Below are positions 13,401 to 23,565 of a stretch of DNA of 64,000 bases, piece after piece (within the stretch, counting starts at the first letter, position 1; each line of letters begins with the position of its first letter). The DNA is from Macrostomum hystrix. Its lineage: Eukaryota; Platyhelminthes; Macrostomidae. Below the pieces are notes generated by a model, which had not been told where the DNA came from, did no database searches, and worked only from the letters and a program-made list of their open reading frames with translations. The DNA is taken from the NCBI GenBank assembly GCA_950097015.1, contig CATNEN010000038.1:17432001-17496000 (forward strand), given 5' to 3'. A program made the translations under genes and the position numbers.

Positions 13401-16333
13401 TCACCTGTTAGACATGAGTGTCACCTGTTAGACAGGTGTCACCTGTTAGACAGGAGTGTCTATTGTTAAGCAAGAGAGCTTCATTTTTGACAGGATCACG
13501 AAAATTATCGATTAAATATCCGTTTATACAACGATAAAAAGACAAAATATTCAACTAAGAGCTGCAAGGATTTATAGTTAGAATATATAGCAATAATAGT
13601 AAATAAATATTTAATAACACCTGCCTGAATTAGGCCAGTTGTGCTACCGAAATCACAGACGCAGCTAGAGTGCGGCGCATCTGAAGGCTGCAGGTCCATA
13701 GACTGGGGGAGACGTAGGCCCAACCCTTAATTACCCCAGCAACTAATACTTATTTAACAGCTGGGTGAAATGAAGCAATGTAGAAATAATTGTCTAGCTA
13801 AAGAACAAAAATGGTTCCAGTGGCGCTGAGAATCGAACCCCCGACCTTCAAGTTGTAAGTCGGACGCTCTAACCACTAGGATACAACCCCGAGCAGTGAA
13901 TATATGCTACTCGTACTGCTTCCATTAGTAGCTTAAACGCGCGTGCGCTCAAGTTTTTTAGTAGCTACCGAAACAAACTTTTAAAACTAACCTCTTCTAG
14001 TTCAGCGGCTGATGGACGACGTAGAAGGGCCACTCCGACGGCCTGCAGAAGGGCGTAGATGAATCCCAAAAATAGGAAGCAGCTGGGCACGCGGTCGATG
14101 ATGTCTGGCTGGTCGAAGTAGCTATACGTCGGGGAGTGGATTAAATGGGTTAATGTAAAGCGAGTTATAATTGCCCTTCTTTAACCAGTCTTTCTAGATT
14201 TTCTATGCATTTTTAAACTTGGAAAAAAGCGTGGAAATCTGAGGATCTGGATACTTGACTGCTCAACCTGAGGATCTGGATACTTGACTGCTCAACCTGA
14301 GGATCTGGATACTTGACTGCTCAACCTGAGGATCTGGATACTTGACTGCTCAACCTGAGGATCTGGATACTTGACTGCTCAACCTGAGGATCTGGATACT
14401 TGACTGCTCAACCTGAGGATCTGGATACTTGACTGCTCAACCTGAGGATCTGGATACTTGACTGCTCAACCTGAGGATCTGATAGCTTGACTGCTCAACC
14501 TGAGGATCTGATAGCTTGACTGCTCAACCTGAGGATCTGATAGCTTGACTGCTCAACCTGAGGATCTGATAGCTTGACTGCTCAACCTGAGGATCTGATA
14601 GCTTGACTGCTCAACCTGAGGATCTGATAGCTTGACTGCTCAACCTGAGGATCTAGTAGCTTAGCTAAGCAAGCAGATCTGAATTGCAGAAAAGCGATAC
14701 AAAACAAAATATCTTACTGTTCATTGCCCTGAACAGTAACGTTGGCGCGCACATTATTGGGATTGATGTAGAGAGTCTGAAACTGATTAAAGATCAGGCT
14801 ACCGCCGCCGAAGCCAGCAACAACGATGCCGCCGACTAGGCCCCTTCGGCTTGGAAACCACTGGCAGATGATGGTTGGGAAATGCGAAAATTTAGATCAG
14901 TCTTAAAACTTTTTAAGTTTAAAACTTTTCATCCGCATTAACATCGCTTTATCTTCATAACAATTGATTATAATTGCCTCCCATTTGATAATATGTACAG
15001 CCGACAGCAAAGCTGCAGCTATATGTACAGCCGACAGCAAAGCTGCAGCTATATGTACAGCTGACAGCAAAGCTGCAGCTATATGTACAGCCGACAGCAA
15101 AGCTGCAGCTATATGTACAGCTGACAGCAAAGCTGCAGCTATATGTACAGCCGACAGCAAAGCTGCAGCTATATGTACAGCTGACAGCAAAGCTGCAGCT
15201 ATATGTACAGCTGACAGCAAAGCTGCAGCTATATGTACAGCCGACAGCAAAGCTGCAGCTATATGTACAGCTGACAGCAAAGCTGCAGCTATATGTACAG
15301 CCGACAGCAAAGCTGCAGCTATATGTACAGCTGACAGCAAAGCTGCAGCTATATGTACAGCCCACAGCAAAGCCGCCGCTAATGCTATCATCTGAACTCT
15401 GTGTATGGCTGTTCAGTCCATGGACTGGTGGACGCAACACCCACCCTCAATATCGCCAGCTAATTCTGTTACGAATGTAACAGCTGCGTGAACAAAGCAA
15501 TGTAGAGTCTAGTGCAGTCGGGAATCGAACCCACGACCTTTAACTCGTGAGTCCGATGCCCTAAACTTTAGGCTACAACCCACATTCACTAACCGACATA
15601 GACGCGGCGATAGCTACAGCGTAACAAATTCCGGTGCCAACGCCAAACATCAGGCCGTAGGTCACTACTAATAGGCCGAGATGCGACTTTACCGCGAAGT
15701 AAGACAATAGGACGCCAAGGCTGAAATTGAGACGGAAGATTCAAAGAAATATTCCACATATTTTGTAACAACTTTTACTAAATGTTAATAAAAATTATAC
15801 TAGAGCTACACATTTTCAGACTTTTTAGTGAGCCAAGAACCACGTGATTTAGATACGATCTCACATGTGTCACTGTCTCACAAGATTCACACCTTCGTCA
15901 TTCACTGCGCCACTATCGCTATGATCACATATTTATGACTTTTCGTTCCACTATTATCTCACCTTTGTAATTAAGCCAGTCTCTATGATCTCACATTTGT
16001 AGTTACGCCTGTCACTTTAATGTCATTTTAATAATAGAGTTTAGTCGCAGACCCAGCTCACCTCATAATCCATGAGCCAATCAGAGCAGTTGGCCTGGTT
16101 CCGATGCGTTTTTCAATGAGGCCACCGAATGCCATCGAAGCACCTTGGCCAAAGATTGATAGACCAAAAATCCAGGTAGCATCCGGATAACTGATCCAGG
16201 GACTATGCGAGTGCAGTCGCATGTAGGACACAACATAGGGACTCATGTTGCCAAATGTGTACACTGTACCCAGAGTGAAGTGAATTAGAAAGCCGCCAAT
16301 GACAGCCCCAATTCCTTTCCAAGGCAATGGCAT
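10456..16333 (-). CDS. MFS transporter, oxalate:formate antiporter-like (OFA) family
   Basis: Twelve-helix plasma- or organelle-membrane carrier for small carboxylates, by analogy with the OFA and monocarboxylate group; the substrate is not deducible. Exons in transcript order are 16333-16062, 15720-15594, 14860-14718, 14121-13992, 12950-12909, 11606-11064, 10974-10875 and 10499-10456. All joins keep phase and total 466 residues. Family marks are the N-terminal GGFLIHFTLGTVYTFGN, the motif A-like GLIEKRIGTRPT, WFPSRRGLVGGIVVAGFGGG, and RKPQFWLLW opening the second half. A polar loop of roughly 75 residues separates the halves. The 42-nt exon 5 and the 13-residue last exon were placed by phase. 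The start is the ATG at 16333. An acceptor-like CTTCAG just upstream (exon edge 16349) suggests a 5' noncoding exon or a spliced leader. Introns 2-5 hold four minisatellites and two SINEs. Confidence 0.88.
10570..10860. repeat. Degenerate repeat in MFS intron 7
   Basis: Loose repeats around CACACCCACCCCACGC followed by AATT-rich spacers, five or six imperfect copies. They lie in the 375-bp intron between the last two exons. Confidence 0.6.
11870..12500. repeat. 21-bp minisatellite in MFS intron 5
   Basis: About 29 copies of a purine-rich 21-bp unit around GTCGATAACGATGATAAGAT with many variants. The period is a multiple of three, so open frames occur on the plus strand; none resembles a protein family. 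Confidence 0.9.
13105..13465. repeat. 20-bp minisatellite in MFS intron 4
   Basis: About 18 copies of TGTCACCTGTTAGACAGGAT with 15- to 20-bp length variants. On the minus strand the unit reads GTCTAACAGGTGACAATCCT, which matches the minisatellite in the glycosyltransferase intron (53405-53820) at 17 of 20 positions. Confidence 0.92.
13640..13890 (-). mobile_element. tRNA-derived SINE, family A, copy 1
   Basis: On the minus strand the head (13890-13820) looks like a tRNA: A box TCCTAGTGGTTAGAGCG, B box GGTTCGATTC. The anticodon stem and T stem mispair, so it is not a tRNA gene. The body contains AACAGCTGGGTGAAATGAAG and GTCCATAGACTGG, shared with copy 2 at 15395-15583. It lies in MFS intron 4. 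Confidence 0.75.
14235..14655. repeat. 29-bp minisatellite in MFS intron 3
   Basis: About fifteen copies of a 29-bp unit containing CTGAGGATCTGGATACTTGA. The first half of the array has GGATACTT and the second half GATAGCTT, a clean split that shows two homogenised subfamilies. Confidence 0.94.
14993..15380. repeat. 30-bp minisatellite in MFS intron 2
   Basis: Thirteen near-identical 30-bp units containing ACAGCAAAGCTGCAGCTATA, differing almost only at one C/T site (GCCGAC/GCTGAC). It is open in several frames on both strands because the period is a multiple of three. Confidence 0.95.
15395..15583 (-). mobile_element. tRNA-derived SINE, family A, copy 2
   Basis: The minus-strand head has A box TAGCCTAAAGTTTAGGGC and B box GGTTCGATTCC. 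The body shares AACAGCTG.GTGAA.AAGCAATGTAG and GTCCATGGACTGG with copy 1. The element abuts the 30-bp array and ends only about 10 bp from the 5' splice site of MFS exon 2 (donor at 15593-15588). Confidence 0.75.
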
Positions 16334-16349
16334 GATGTCCAATTTTGCA

Positions 16350-18301
16350 CTGAAGTATATGAATTTATTTTAATTTTGTCAATCTTCTTAAATCTAGTAG
16401 AAGTAAACAATGGACTATGGTCTAAGAATTTTATATTCAATAGTAGCTTGAGTAATAAAGAGTTTCATTAATGTGATGAGAAGAGACTCCACATATAGCT
16501 AGCTACTCATTGTTAAAGAAGATATACAACTCAGGCTTAAAAAAAACAAAATTAAACAGTCATGCCATGATAGCTAATTAAAATTATTATGAAATAAATA
16601 AACAAATAAATAAATAAGCTTGTTTATAATTATAAATAATAGGGTTTTAAACTAACTTTACCAGATTATAATAATGCATTATAAATAAATAAATAAATAT
16701 AATAAGAATGTCCTAAATCCTGAATTAAGCAAAAAATCTATACCAAATTTATTTAAAAAGCAAATTGCAAACAGACTACCTTTAGGAATATAAAGCAATA
16801 TAAGAATATAAGAATATAAAAACGATAAAAAGAGAAATATATATTTTCTATTATATATTATATATTCAGGAAAAGAAAATTTAATTCTCAGGATCACAAA
16901 AATAAAGCTCATATTAATTTATTAATTTCAGGCGGCGAGTTACAAGTGTAGATATCGTAACCTGTCTTTCAAGAGTGGAATCTCTTAACAACAATCTATT
17001 TTTTGAATGTTAAAAAGTAAGGAAAGTTTTTTACTGTTAGTCATTATTAACGTTAGTGACAAACACAGTAGTCTGGCGACATATTATGCAAAGTGCTGAT
17101 TAGAAGTAAGACGTAAAAATGCCTGATTGGTAAAAGCGATAATTAAAATGGAAAAGATGACAGTAATTGTGTTCGCGCTCTTTTTAAAAGCACTCGTTGG
17201 CTTAACAAAACGAGATAGTAAAATAATAAAATAATGAAATAAGTTTAAACATAATAGACAGGAAGGGAAGAAAATTTTCAACGTTATAAACTTGAACAAA
17301 TAGTTTTTAGTAAATGCACAGCATTTTTTAATTACCGATTTTCTTCAAAAAACGAAATATTTTTTGCTGGCATGTATGTAGTAGGCCTAGCTCTACTAGC
17401 TTGTACTCTCGCACTTAGTTAGTATTTGTGAATATAAATCTGGACGGTTCTTTAGTACTTTATAATCTCCTTATGTCGATTTGTTCCTAATCTGTATTCT
17501 TAAGATGCAAACTAGTAGCAGTCATAACGCGCAATTCATTTGGGTCTATTGAATTATTGTCGATTGTTGTCAGGTTTTTTATGAAAATAGGGTAATTTAT
17601 ACCCTGAAATTTGGATTTGCACCCACTTTTTTGGCACTGGATGCAACTCATGAATCTGCATTTTTTGAGATCAAGATGCATGCAAGTCATTTTTTAGCAA
17701 AAGTTAGGCCCCCTACAAACAGCATAATGTATAAATATAGGCCCCCTATTGTTTTTTAAAATACTTTTTTTTGGTTTTAGAAAAAATTTGAATTCCAAAT
17801 AGTTTAATGAAGGGAACCATACTTATGCGTTATGCCACTTACTTTAGTTATATAAATAATGAAACAAATAGAAAATTAATTATTCATCCCAACAAAATTT
17901 GCAAATTGTGACCTAGATGCAAGTTGTATCCTGGTTTTCATATTTGCATCCATTTTTTAAGCTTGAGATGCAAGCTTGCATGATGCATGCACATTTTTTG
18001 GTAGAAAAAACCCTCATTTTTGTACCAATTTATCATAAGCTAACACAGTATATATCATTATTAATGCAATTCATGAATTGAATTTATAAATTATTGAATT
18101 AGGGCAATATTTAAAGCCTCTGACTACTGACTACAATTGTATCATCGTTTGACAAAATGACTTCTTAAAACTTGTTCTCCATTTAAGATTTAATCATTCT
18201 CCCCCTCTTTCACACATGCTCGCTCTTGGTGTCTTGGTTGCTTACCCAGACCAAGCTGTCTGCTTCTCTTCTGTCACATCAAGTTTCAAGTTTAACTAGG
18301 C
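16350..18301. other. Intergenic AT-rich DNA upstream of the MFS gene
   Basis: No gene seen. It contains AAATAAATA-type runs at 16590-16700 and a region at 17480-18000 with several TGCATGCAAG-like motifs. The MFS promoter should lie near its left end. Confidence 0.55.
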
Positions 18302-18310
18302 CTAGTAAAC
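18302..18310 (+). repeat. Left 9-bp target-site duplication of TIR element
   Basis: CTAGTAAAC lies directly outside the left terminal inverted repeat. The identical word lies directly outside the right one at 20841-20849. Confidence 0.75.
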
Positions 18311-18660
18311 GGTACCTGGACACTTCATCATCTTACAACTTCGTCATCCAGATGATGATCTGTCCAATATCTTAGAGGGTGGATGACGAAGAGACTTAGA
18401 CTTGTGGACACTTCGTCATCTATAAAACAAAAGTTTTCAAAGTTAGAACAGAACCACCCCTCCCCACCTCCTCACATCGTGTTGGCACCTTTCTTTTAAC
18501 TCTTATAATGAAATCAGTTTTGACACCTCTTTTTGGCAATTTAAGATGTGAAGTGTGTTCATACCTCTGCCCCACCACCCTACCCTCACTTTATTGATGA
18601 CAAACTTAATTGCTTATTTGTTATTAGTATTATTATTATTATTATTAAGACGCTGAAGAG

Positions 18661-19938
18661 TCAGAGACCCTTAGCGCTCACACGCTCGCGAAAAAGCTCA
18701 GAGGGGCAGGAAGTAGCCTCAAGCAGAGTGAGGTTGATGGCCTGTAGGTCATTAGTGAAGGTCTTTAAGAGAGTTTCAGTGCGCGCATGTCCGTGTCGAA
18801 AAGGATCGCTTGGCGGATTTAGCACAACAATCGCAAGGGGGTTGGTTTCTCCGCGTCCGTAGTTGCGTAACACGTGGCCGAGAAGCCGCTGTCTCCGCGC
18901 CCTGAGTATGGAGCTCACCGGCGGGACGCAGGAGCGAGCAGCGAGCGCACGGTTTGACAGCCTTTCGGGGTAGCGTACGTCCAGAGCGAAACGCAGGAAG
19001 GCTCTGAAAGTGGCGTCGAGAGCCCGCTTGCAAGATTTCGTGATTGGGAGAGCCTCCAAGCCATAAAGGAATATCGGCTCTACGGCAGCACGAAAAATCC
19101 GGATTTTGAGTTGGTCAGGCACGGGTGAGCAGAAGATGGGGCTCAGCTGTCGAGCAGCTCTCCAGGCTTGCGCACGACGATCGGCGACGATGTCCTCCGG
19201 AGAGACCACCAGCGAGCCGAGGTACCGAAAATCCGAGCAGACAGAGATTTCGTCACCGTTTGCAAGGGTAAGAGGAGCCGGGTCGCTGATGCCGACGTGG
19301 AGCACCTCGGTCTTGCGAGCGTTCACTTCGAGGCCGACTCTGGCACCTTCCTCGCAGATTCTGTTGAGCGCTGACTGAGCGGCCGAAGGGTCTCTGCACA
19401 CCAGGGCGATGTCGTCGGCAAAAGAGAGGGCAGCCAGCGTGGTCTCAGGGTGACGCGAGCTGCGGCGGTGGACAACAACATAGGCTTCGTCTTCAGAGAG
19501 GGAACGGCGAAGGACATAATCAATGATAATGATGAATATGAAAGGGGCTAGGGTATCTCCTTGGAGAACGCCGGAGCTGGTAGTGAAGGTCTCGGTGACA
19601 TCCTTTCTCATCTCGACAAAAGCGCGGGTGTCGGAGTAGAGGTCCATGATTGCCGTCACTAGAGTTGGTGGAACACCATAATAAGAGAGGAGCCACTCAA
19701 TGGCAGCTCGACTGACCGAGTCAAAGGCTTTGCGAAAGTCGACGAACACTATGGTCACCGACTTTTGCCGCGTTATGCAGGACTCGATGATGCAGCGGAC
19801 AGTGGCTATTTGCTCAACAGTAGATCTGCCAGGGCGGAATCCACTCTGAGCGCCCAGCAGAAGCAGGTTGATGATCGGCAGCAGTCTGTTCCTCAGGATC
19901 GAATTGAGGAGTTTTGTCCTGGGTACACTCCAGGACAA
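18661..19938 (-). pseudogene. LINE reverse transcriptase, C-terminal fragment
   Basis: The frame is open for 425 codons but lacks the first reverse transcriptase blocks and any endonuclease. Motifs are GAQSGFRPGRST, FVDFRKAFDSV (first catalytic Asp), SGVLQGDTLAPF, SFADDIAL (catalytic Asp pair) and, near the end, RRQRLLGHVLR, which is common in RTE-like elements. The listed start is an artefact of the inversion junction, which holds a 10-bp inverted repeat (TTTGTCCTGG at 19913, CCAGGACAAA at 19930). The intact frame suggests a fairly recent insertion, but the copy cannot make a complete enzyme. Confidence 0.88.
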
Positions 19939-20723
19939 ATTTCATTCAAAGCTTTATGAACTCCGACCCACGCCCTGATGAATCCGCTGACGCCTTTGCC
20001 ACCGCCGTCGCTTCTGCCGCCGCGACGCTGCCGAAGCGCTCCCCTCATCGGCCAAAGGCGCTTTGGGACTCCGATCCTCACGTGGAGCTGGCGAGGAGGA
20101 GGCTGCAAAAGGACGTCGCCCGTTTCGGACAGGACAGCCCTGCTGCCGACAACGCGCGTGACAATCTCACCCGCACCTACTCGGATTGCACGAGACTTTT
20201 CGTTGAGGAGGCTGTCTCGGAAATCAGGGATGCAGTTGACAACTGCAGACACAGAGCTGCTTGGAGAGCCATAAACAATCTGACCTGCCGGAAACCAAGG
20301 CAGTGCACTGTTGTTGCACAAAGTGCGCCGACTCGGTCAAGGACAGAAAGGCTAAGCTTGTAGAGCACTATCGGCGTGTTCTCAACCCACCTGTCCCAAC
20401 TGCGGTGCTTCTCCCTGTCCCTGGCTTCACCCTTGCTCGCAGCGAGGATTTCAATATCGGTCCTATCACGCCCTCCGAGGTTCGCAACACGCTTAAAAGC
20501 ATGAAGCCTGATGCTGCGCCTGGTGTCGATGGGGTGCCTCCCAGGGTCCTCAGACTTCCAGAGCTTACTTCGGTAATCACCACGCTCCTCAACAAATATT
20601 CCGTTCTTGGAGGCGACGCCGGCGCCGAGGCTCCCTGCATCTGGCGCACCTCTAAGATTGTCTCAATTCCAAAGAAGGGCCTGTCCACCTGCCTGGACAA
20701 CCAGAGGGGCATCGCTCTGGAGT
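19931..20723 (+). pseudogene. LINE ORF2 linker and first RT block, inverted 5' fragment
   Basis: Translated on the plus strand it runs through a linker (RPKALWDSDPHVELARRRL) to PSEVRNTLKSMKPDAAPGVD and IPKKGLSTCLDNQRGIALEC, the segment that normally precedes the palm domain. A frameshift between about 20270 and 20340 moves the reading from one frame to the next. It is 5' truncated, with no endonuclease. It is the missing upstream part of the minus-strand fragment next to it. Confidence 0.85.
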
Positions 20724-20840
20724 GTTATTAGTAGATGACAAACTGACCAAACTTTAAAGCATGCCAATTGGCTGGATGACAAAGTGTCCTACCTTCCAAG
20801 TGGATGACGAAGTTGTAAGATGAAAAAGTGTCTAGGATCC

Positions 20841-20849
20841 CTAGTAAAC
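20841..20849 (+). repeat. Right 9-bp target-site duplication of TIR element
   Basis: CTAGTAAAC, identical and in the same orientation as 18302-18310. Confidence 0.75.
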
Positions 20850-23027
20850 TAGGGCTAGGCCCTAGTCAGCATCAAGAGATAGGTTTTCCATCAAAATTTC
20901 AAGACATTGTCATATGTTTTATAAGTTGTAGGCCCTAGTAAATACTAGGCCTATAGTATAGCATAATTCACAAATCCCTAGGGGCCTATTGGAATATCTA
21001 CAAAATCTTGTTGAGGCATGACAGGAGTGCTCTCAAATGTGTAACAAGCCCATCTAGTTTTACTAAGATGAGTGACAATTATTAACTAAGAATTGCACAT
21101 AGCAAAAAAAGTAAAAAATTATGAAAACATGTAGATGTGATCATCAAAGCAGGATAGGCTTATTGAAAATATATTACAGACAATTGTCCTAAAAAAATTA
21201 AACTTATTCCAATAGGAACACATTTAGATTTTTAGTTACCTTTTCAACCTAGGCTAGGCTTTTTGAATAATTTGATGAATGGACAGTATTTCAAATGACC
21301 AACAATCAATCACTAGGCCATGCTAGTTCCTTTTTACTTATAGTATACAGTTTGGACTTCTTTTTTAACAAAAGGACTATGTTTGTTCTTACTCTAAATT
21401 GTTCTAATGTATTTTAAGATATACCTTGTTACTAATTAATGGGACCACACCTAATATCCTGGATGTTCCACCAAAAATCATACATGTGCAACCTCCCAAA
21501 TCTTAGCCGGCCGTGCGACTTAGTTTTTGCTCTATTTACAACTTAGTTTGCTCTCATTTGCTCTATTTTTCTCTCCCCCTTTTCCTCTTCTTCACGCCTT
21601 CCTTTTTTGTTCCTTGGCCCCCCCTTAGATTTTTTTGCGCTTGGTTGATTGGTTTTTGCAACTTACCTTGCTTGGCCCTCATTTCACCCAGCCGGTTCGG
21701 CCGGGTATTGCGCATGAATGTATTTGTATGTGGGCTGTCTGCGTGTCCAAATTTTCTACCATGTATGGAACCAATGACAACCTATTTGAGATATAGGCCT
21801 ACTTCTAAGAAATCATATAATACTAAATCTTCCATAAGCATCTATTTGGCAACATCCTGTTGGCCTTTTAATATTGGATTGTACATTTTTATCCTGTGAC
21901 TCTTATTTGACTTCATTGGCCATGACTTGACTTGTTCCAATAACTGTAGACTAAAAAAATCTATAAATGTATTCAAATAATTTTAAACAGGAAACTATGC
22001 CCTATGTTTGATTAGCATAAATAAGTTTTTAGTGATAATTTGGTGTGCCTAGTTGCCCATAGATTAGGCATAGTTTGTATTCTCAGGATTCAAATTCCAG
22101 GACAATTACAGATTTAGTAGGTTGAACATTTTGTTTTTTAACCCTCTCATCAAATTTTAAGTTATTAGAAATTAACACTCATTAGAAAATGACTAATATA
22201 ACTACTAAAATTTTGATTTTGTCATTAAAGTATTGTTGTTGACAAATATTTTTGTTTGCATGATATCTAATGATGATAACTAATGATTTCACAACCCACA
22301 TGGCATAGCATTAATGACTTGTTAAGTCACATCCTATGAGTCCAAAACACTAATCAATTTTGTTGAATACCAAATGTAGCACTTATAGGCTATGTAAAAA
22401 TCTAGTATTTTAGTAACTTTGGCTTTATAATTAAGTAGTTTGATAAGCATAATAAAGTACTCGTAAGCTTTAGCTAGCTAATTGAAATATTGTTTAGGGC
22501 CAACTTTTTTACATAAATTATAGTTGGCCTAACTATAGTCTTGACCTAGCATAGTTGGTATACATTATGGCATTAAATTTCACAGTTGTTTAGTACTTGT
22601 ATAGAAAATAAGCTATGATATAGAATATCATTAGCAGCTCAATATTAAAAATGTAGTACTCGTGTATCCCTTAAAAGGCAAATTAATTAGTAAATGGGTC
22701 TTATTAAGCAAAACTAGCAGTTGTATATTTGATATTTTAATATAATGTAAATGTTATGTTCATTATTATGTTTATGTTATTGTTGTATATAATGACCTTT
22801 GTAATATCATTTTATAATATTCAGGATGGCTGCAGGCAATTGCACATCATTTGGTGAGGCTAGACCTGCAGCCAGCAAGGAGTCAATTCTGCCCATTTCA
22901 CTGACTCCTGAGCACACTATACACACACATACTGTATGCAGGGACACACACAAGCCTGTACACCTGCCTGATTTTCTCATGTCAGACAGTGTACACTTCA
23001 CTGTGCCTTGGAGATTGGCCCCCATGG
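20850..23027. other. Intergenic AT-rich DNA
   Basis: No gene or array recognised. Frames such as 21513-21899 are low-complexity and have no family features. Confidence 0.6.
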
Positions 23028-23177
23028 CATAAATTGCACAACAAGCCCCCTTTGCCTTGTTTCTGCGCCTGCGCCCTACTTTGTAGTGTGGTCTCGCTAC
23101 AGAATTGAGCTCCTCAAGGCCACATTAGGAAGCTTGGTGCAAGAGGCAGATTTGTTTAGCGCCCTGCGACTCCCTAT
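23028..23177 (-). mobile_element. SINE-like element, family B, copy 1
   Basis: It shares an ordered set of blocks with copy 2: TAAATTGCAC, AGCCCC, GTGGTCTCGC, GAATTGAGCT, CTTGGTGCAAGAGGCA and a GCGACTCC-like end. Read on the minus strand the right end resembles a diverged tRNA head. Copy 2 starts about 400 bp further on in the same orientation. Confidence 0.6.
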
Positions 23178-23414
23178 GATTCATTATGATTCAGCATTAA
23201 AATGGATATCTTAAACATAATCAACAGGCAGACTTTGTAACTTTGTAGAGTGAGTCTTGAAATTTTGCCCAGCTTCACTGTAGAAAAGAATTTTTGTTAT
23301 TTAAGTATGACACTTAATTTCCCCTTGTTTCAATCATTAGATGGCATAAAAATCTAGATAGGTTGTTGGTAGCTCTATTGATGGAGTAGGTGTACACAGC
23401 CATTTGATGTATCA

Positions 23415-23565
23415 CAATTTTGATAGGCGTAAATTGCACGACTAGCCCCAAGCCTTCTCTCCAAGACTGCGACCCAAATGAATGTGGCCTCGCCACGGAA
23501 TCGAGCTTAGGGACCTTGGTGCGAGAGGCAAACGCGTTAACTGCTCTGCCACTCTCCTCCTGTGG
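23415..23565 (-). mobile_element. SINE-like element, family B, copy 2
   Basis: The minus strand starts GAGAGTGGCAGAGCAGTTAA, then GCCTCTCGCACCAAGG and GCTCGATTCCG (A- and B-box-like), as in a Ser/Leu-type tRNA-derived head. It is better preserved than copy 1. It is not a tRNA gene, because the arms do not fold into a cloverleaf. Confidence 0.65.

Larger units (their letters stand above)
18620..20733 (-). mobile_element. RTE-like LINE copy with inverted 5' half, nested in the TIR element
   Basis: Ten-base duplications GTTATTAGTA flank it (18620-18629 and 20724-20733). On the minus strand the 3' half (about 19930-18630) codes for reverse transcriptase palm to C-terminus and ends in a (TAA)n tail. 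The 5' half (about 19931-20723) is inverted and codes on the plus strand for the linker and first reverse transcriptase block. The plus part stops at RGIALEC, exactly where the minus part resumes (VPRTKLLNSILRNRL). This is the layout left by twin priming. The short 3' UTR and simple-repeat tail point to the RTE group. Confidence 0.85.
18311..20840. mobile_element. Non-autonomous TIR DNA transposon with 9-bp TSD (hosts a LINE)
   Basis: The 40-bp ends at 18311-18350 and 20801-20840 are inverted copies matching at 35 of 40 positions, sharing TCATCTTACAACTTCGTCAT and starting GG..CCT.GACACTT. Perfect 9-bp duplications flank it. Without the nested LINE the element is about 426 bp, too short for a transposase. 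Subterminal GATGACRAAG motifs repeat inside both ends. A 9-bp duplication fits Mutator-like elements and, less well, Merlin; the superfamily is unresolved. Confidence 0.75.

Noticed and set aside
13820-13890. tRNA gene on the minus strand
   Set aside because: A and B boxes are present, but the anticodon and T stems mispair, and the flanking body is shared with a second copy at 15395-15583; it is a SINE head.
14993-15380. CRISPR-like regular repeats
   Set aside because: Direct tandem units with no unique spacers in a eukaryotic intron; the same holds for the other arrays.
18548-20368. Plus-strand frames over 18548-19523 and minus-strand frames over 19893-20712
   Set aside because: Shadows of the LINE reverse transcriptase fragments on the opposite strand.
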